DNA from: Reyranella sp.
Lineage (GTDB): Bacteria; Pseudomonadota; Alphaproteobacteria; Reyranellales; Reyranellaceae
Assembly: GCA_019745575.1 (NCBI GenBank)
Contig: JAIETA010000064.1
Location: 1-33,265, forward strand
DNA: 33,265 nucleotides
Direction: 5' to 3'
The position numbers and the translations under genes were made by a program. The notes beneath the pieces were generated by a model, which saw only the letters and a program-made list of their open reading frames with translations, made no database searches and was not told the DNA's origin. Shown here in pieces: positions 31,763 to 33,265 of this stretch (position 1 is its first letter; each line of letters begins with the position of its first letter).

Positions 31763-31786
31763 CCGCAGGTCATACCTTCTTGCTCA
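31746..31786. repeat. 19-bp perfect inverted repeat spanning the DppC stop codon
   Basis: TGAGCAAGAAGGTATGACC (31746-31764) is followed by GCA and then its exact reverse complement (31768-31786). The left arm encodes the last residues MSKKV and the TGA stop, so the intergenic sequence carries an inverted copy of the gene end. It can fold into a 19-bp stem with a 3-base loop in RNA, or extrude as a cruciform in DNA. Confidence 0.9.
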
Positions 31787-31892
31787 CCCTGAGCGAGCGC
31801 AGCGAGCCGAAGGGTCTCGTCTCCATGATCGAAAATCTTGCCGTTGAAACAAGGTCCCTCGGCTGCGCGCTACGCGCTCCGCTCGGGACGAC
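31787..31892. repeat. REP/BIME-like palindromic element before the fused ATPase gene
   Basis: The left unit CCCTGAGCGAGCGCAGCGAG (starting 31788) continues as CCGAAGGGTCTC. Read in reverse complement, the right unit (about 31851-31892) is GTCGTCCCGAGCGGAGCGCG continuing as TAGCGCGCAGCCGAGGGACC. They are diverged inverted copies of one unit around an AT-richer middle (about 31822-31850). It belongs to the same family as the element at 29814-29876 and fills the gap between the permease and ATPase genes. Confidence 0.65.
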
Positions 31893-31904
31893 GAGAGTTC
31901 AGTG

Positions 31905-33265
31905 ATGACCGATACCCAGCGTCCCGTTCTCGAAGTCCGCAACCTGAGCGTCGCGCTGCCGGCCGGCGCCGACCGCGTCCATGCCGTCGAGAAGGTGAAC
32001 TTCACGGTCAATCCCGGCGAGATCGTCTGTCTGGTGGGCGAGTCAGGGTCAGGCAAGTCGGTGATCGCCTTCACCGTCATGGGGCTGCTCGCCAAGGCGC
32101 TGAAGCCGACCTCCGGCGAGATCCTGCTCGAGGGTGAAAACATCCTGGCGGCCGACGAGACGCGGCTGCGCGAACTGCGCTGCACCCGCATGTCGATGAT
32201 CTTCCAGGAGCCGATGACCGCGCTCAACCCGGTCATGACCTGCGGCCAGCAGATCGACGAGGTGCTGGACACCCACACCGACCTCGACGCCACGGCGCGC
32301 AAGGCCAAGATCATCGCCATTCTCGATCGCGTTAAGCTGCCCGAGCCGGAGCGGATCTACGCCTCTTACCCGCATCAGCTGTCGGGCGGCCAGCGCCAAC
32401 GCATCATGATCGCCATGGCGCTGGTCCTCGATCCCGTGCTGCTGATCGCCGACGAGCCGACGACGGCGCTCGACGTCACCACCCAGGCCGAGATCCTGAA
32501 GCTGATCGCCGAGCTGCAGACGCTCGAAGGCACCGGCGTGCTGTTCATCACCCACGATTTCGGCGTGGTCGCCGAGATCGCCCATCGCGTGGCGGTGCTG
32601 CGCTGGGGCGAGCTGGTCGAGATGGGGCCGACCGAGAAGATCCTGTCGCGGCCCGAGCACGGCTACACCAAGATGCTGATCTCATCGGTGCCGTCGATCC
32701 ATCCGCAGCATCGCGGCGTGCGCAAGGACGGACCGACCGTGCTGCGCACCGAGAAGCTCGGCAAGACTTATAGCGCCAGCGCCTTCTTCCAGAAGTCGCG
32801 CGTGGTCAAGGCGGCGATCGACGTCGACCTCGACATCCGCAAGGGCGAGACACTGGGCATCGTGGGCGAATCGGGCTCCGGCAAGTCGACGGTGGCGCGC
32901 TGCATCGCCCGGCTGATCGATCCGACGGAAGGCAAGGTGTTCCTGGGCGACACCGAGATCGCCACCATGTCGGCCAGCAGGCTGCGGCCGCACCGGCGGC
33001 GCGTGCAGATCGTCTTTCAGGATCCCTACCGCTCGATGAACCCGCGCATCACCATCGGCGAGTCGATCATCGAGGGGCCGATGAATTTTGGCCTCAAGCG
33101 CGACGAGGCTCTGGCCCGCGCGCGCAAGCTGATGGAGACGGTGCGGCTCGATCCAAACTCGCTCGACCGCTATCCGCACCAGTTCTCGGGCGGCCAGCGC
33201 CAGCGCATCTGCATCGCCCGCGCGCTCGCCATGGAGCCCGAGCTGCTGATCGCCGACGAGGCGGT
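31905..33265 (+). CDS. Fused double ATP-binding protein of the peptide-type ABC transporter (partial)
   Basis: The first 453 codons of a protein with two nucleotide-binding domains in one chain (GsiA/YejF-like fusion of DppD and DppF functions); it runs off the window end. Domain 1: Walker [10 protein letters not shown]-loop [10 protein letters not shown], signature [15 protein letters not shown], Walker [13 protein letters not shown], switch His in FITHDFG. A linker with [12 protein letters not shown], the family's oligopeptide/dipeptide C-terminal motif, follows. Domain 2: Walker [21 protein letters not shown], signature [15 protein letters not shown] and the beginning of Walker B (LLIADEA). 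The ATG at 31905 fits the N-terminus [16 protein letters not shown]; only a weak ribosome site (GAGAG) is seen, next to the REP-like element. Confidence 0.95.
   Translation, partial: MTDTQRPVLEVRNLSVALPAGADRVHAVEKVNFTVNPGEIVCLVGESGSGKSVIAFTVMGLLAKALKPTSGEILLEGENILAADETRLRELRCTRMSMIFQEPMTALNPVMTCGQQIDEVLDTHTDLDATARKAKIIAILDRVKLPEPERIYASYPHQLSGGQRQRIMIAMALVLDPVLLIADEPTTALDVTTQAEILKLIAELQTLEGTGVLFITHDFGVVAEIAHRVAVLRWGELVEMGPTEKILSRPEHGYTKMLISSVPSIHPQHRGVRKDGPTVLRTEKLGKTYSASAFFQKSRVVKAAIDVDLDIRKGETLGIVGESGSGKSTVARCIARLIDPTEGKVFLGDTEIATMSASRLRPHRRRVQIVFQDPYRSMNPRITIGESIIEGPMNFGLKRDEALARARKLMETVRLDPNSLDRYPHQFSGGQRQRICIARALAMEPELLIADEA

Noticed and set aside
1-33265. CRISPR arrays, toxin-antitoxin pairs, prophage, transposons or defence genes.
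   Set aside because: No regularly spaced repeats, no transposase, integrase or nuclease-type genes, and no stretch with clearly different base composition beyond promoter gaps.

Overview
This is a gene-dense, very GC-rich chromosomal segment that reads as alphaproteobacterial. Supporting signs are a Phasin_2-family phasin, a PetP/PetR-like MarR plus response-regulator pair, a YbjN-domain gene, UbiK, MidA-family methyltransferase, PgeF, and an NrtA-type binding protein with an N-terminal CxCxxxH motif. A Reyranella/Rhodospirillales-like soil bacterium is my guess from gene content; the sequence alone does not settle it. I saw no tRNA, rRNA, CRISPR array, transposase, integrase or phage gene.

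Layout. (1) 125-1865, minus: a branched-chain aminotransferase (ilvE-like) and a glutathione S-transferase. (2) 1976-5707, plus: MarR regulator, OmpR-type response regulator, membrane histidine kinase, then a second (type II) branched-chain aminotransferase. (3) 5708-6301: a 594-base spacer without a convincing gene. (4) 6302-9478, minus: CsaA-like tRNA-binding protein, phasin with its own promoter and terminator, and a compact enoyl-CoA hydratase/isomerase, proC, TetR unit. (5) 9565-13515, plus: ubiK, then hyuA and hyuB (hydantoinase/5-oxoprolinase type). (6) 13516-18070, minus: GntR regulator, polar amino-acid ABC transporter (binding protein, two permeases, ATPase) and a third fold-type-IV aminotransferase-like protein. 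Its likely operator is a perfect palindrome just before gntR. (7) 18136-21742, minus: a cyanate/nitrate-type ABC transporter and cyanase (cynS), preceded by a near-consensus sigma-54 promoter. (8) 22100-26402, plus: YbjN protein, lgt, MidA-type methyltransferase, pgeF and a lipoprotein. (9) 26517-33265, plus: a peptide-type ABC transporter with two tandem paralogous binding proteins, two permeases and a fused double-ATPase protein cut by the window end.

How the genes fit together. Much of the window concerns nitrogen and amino-acid supply: three class IV aminotransferase homologues, proC, oxoprolinase/hydantoinase, two amino-acid or peptide importers, and a cyanate import-plus-hydrolysis operon that appears wired to nitrogen control through sigma-54. 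Most of it is ordinary metabolism. The points most worth a second look are: the aminotransferase homologue at 13516-14430, which lacks both the Schiff-base lysine and the PLP-binding glutamate that its two paralogues here keep; the sigma-54/NtrC-like control region of the cyanase operon; a 19-bp perfect inverted repeat that straddles a permease stop codon; REP-like elements inside the peptide transporter operon; and operator-like palindromes in the phasin, gntR and ilvE promoters. I found no clear evidence of a wholly new multi-gene system.
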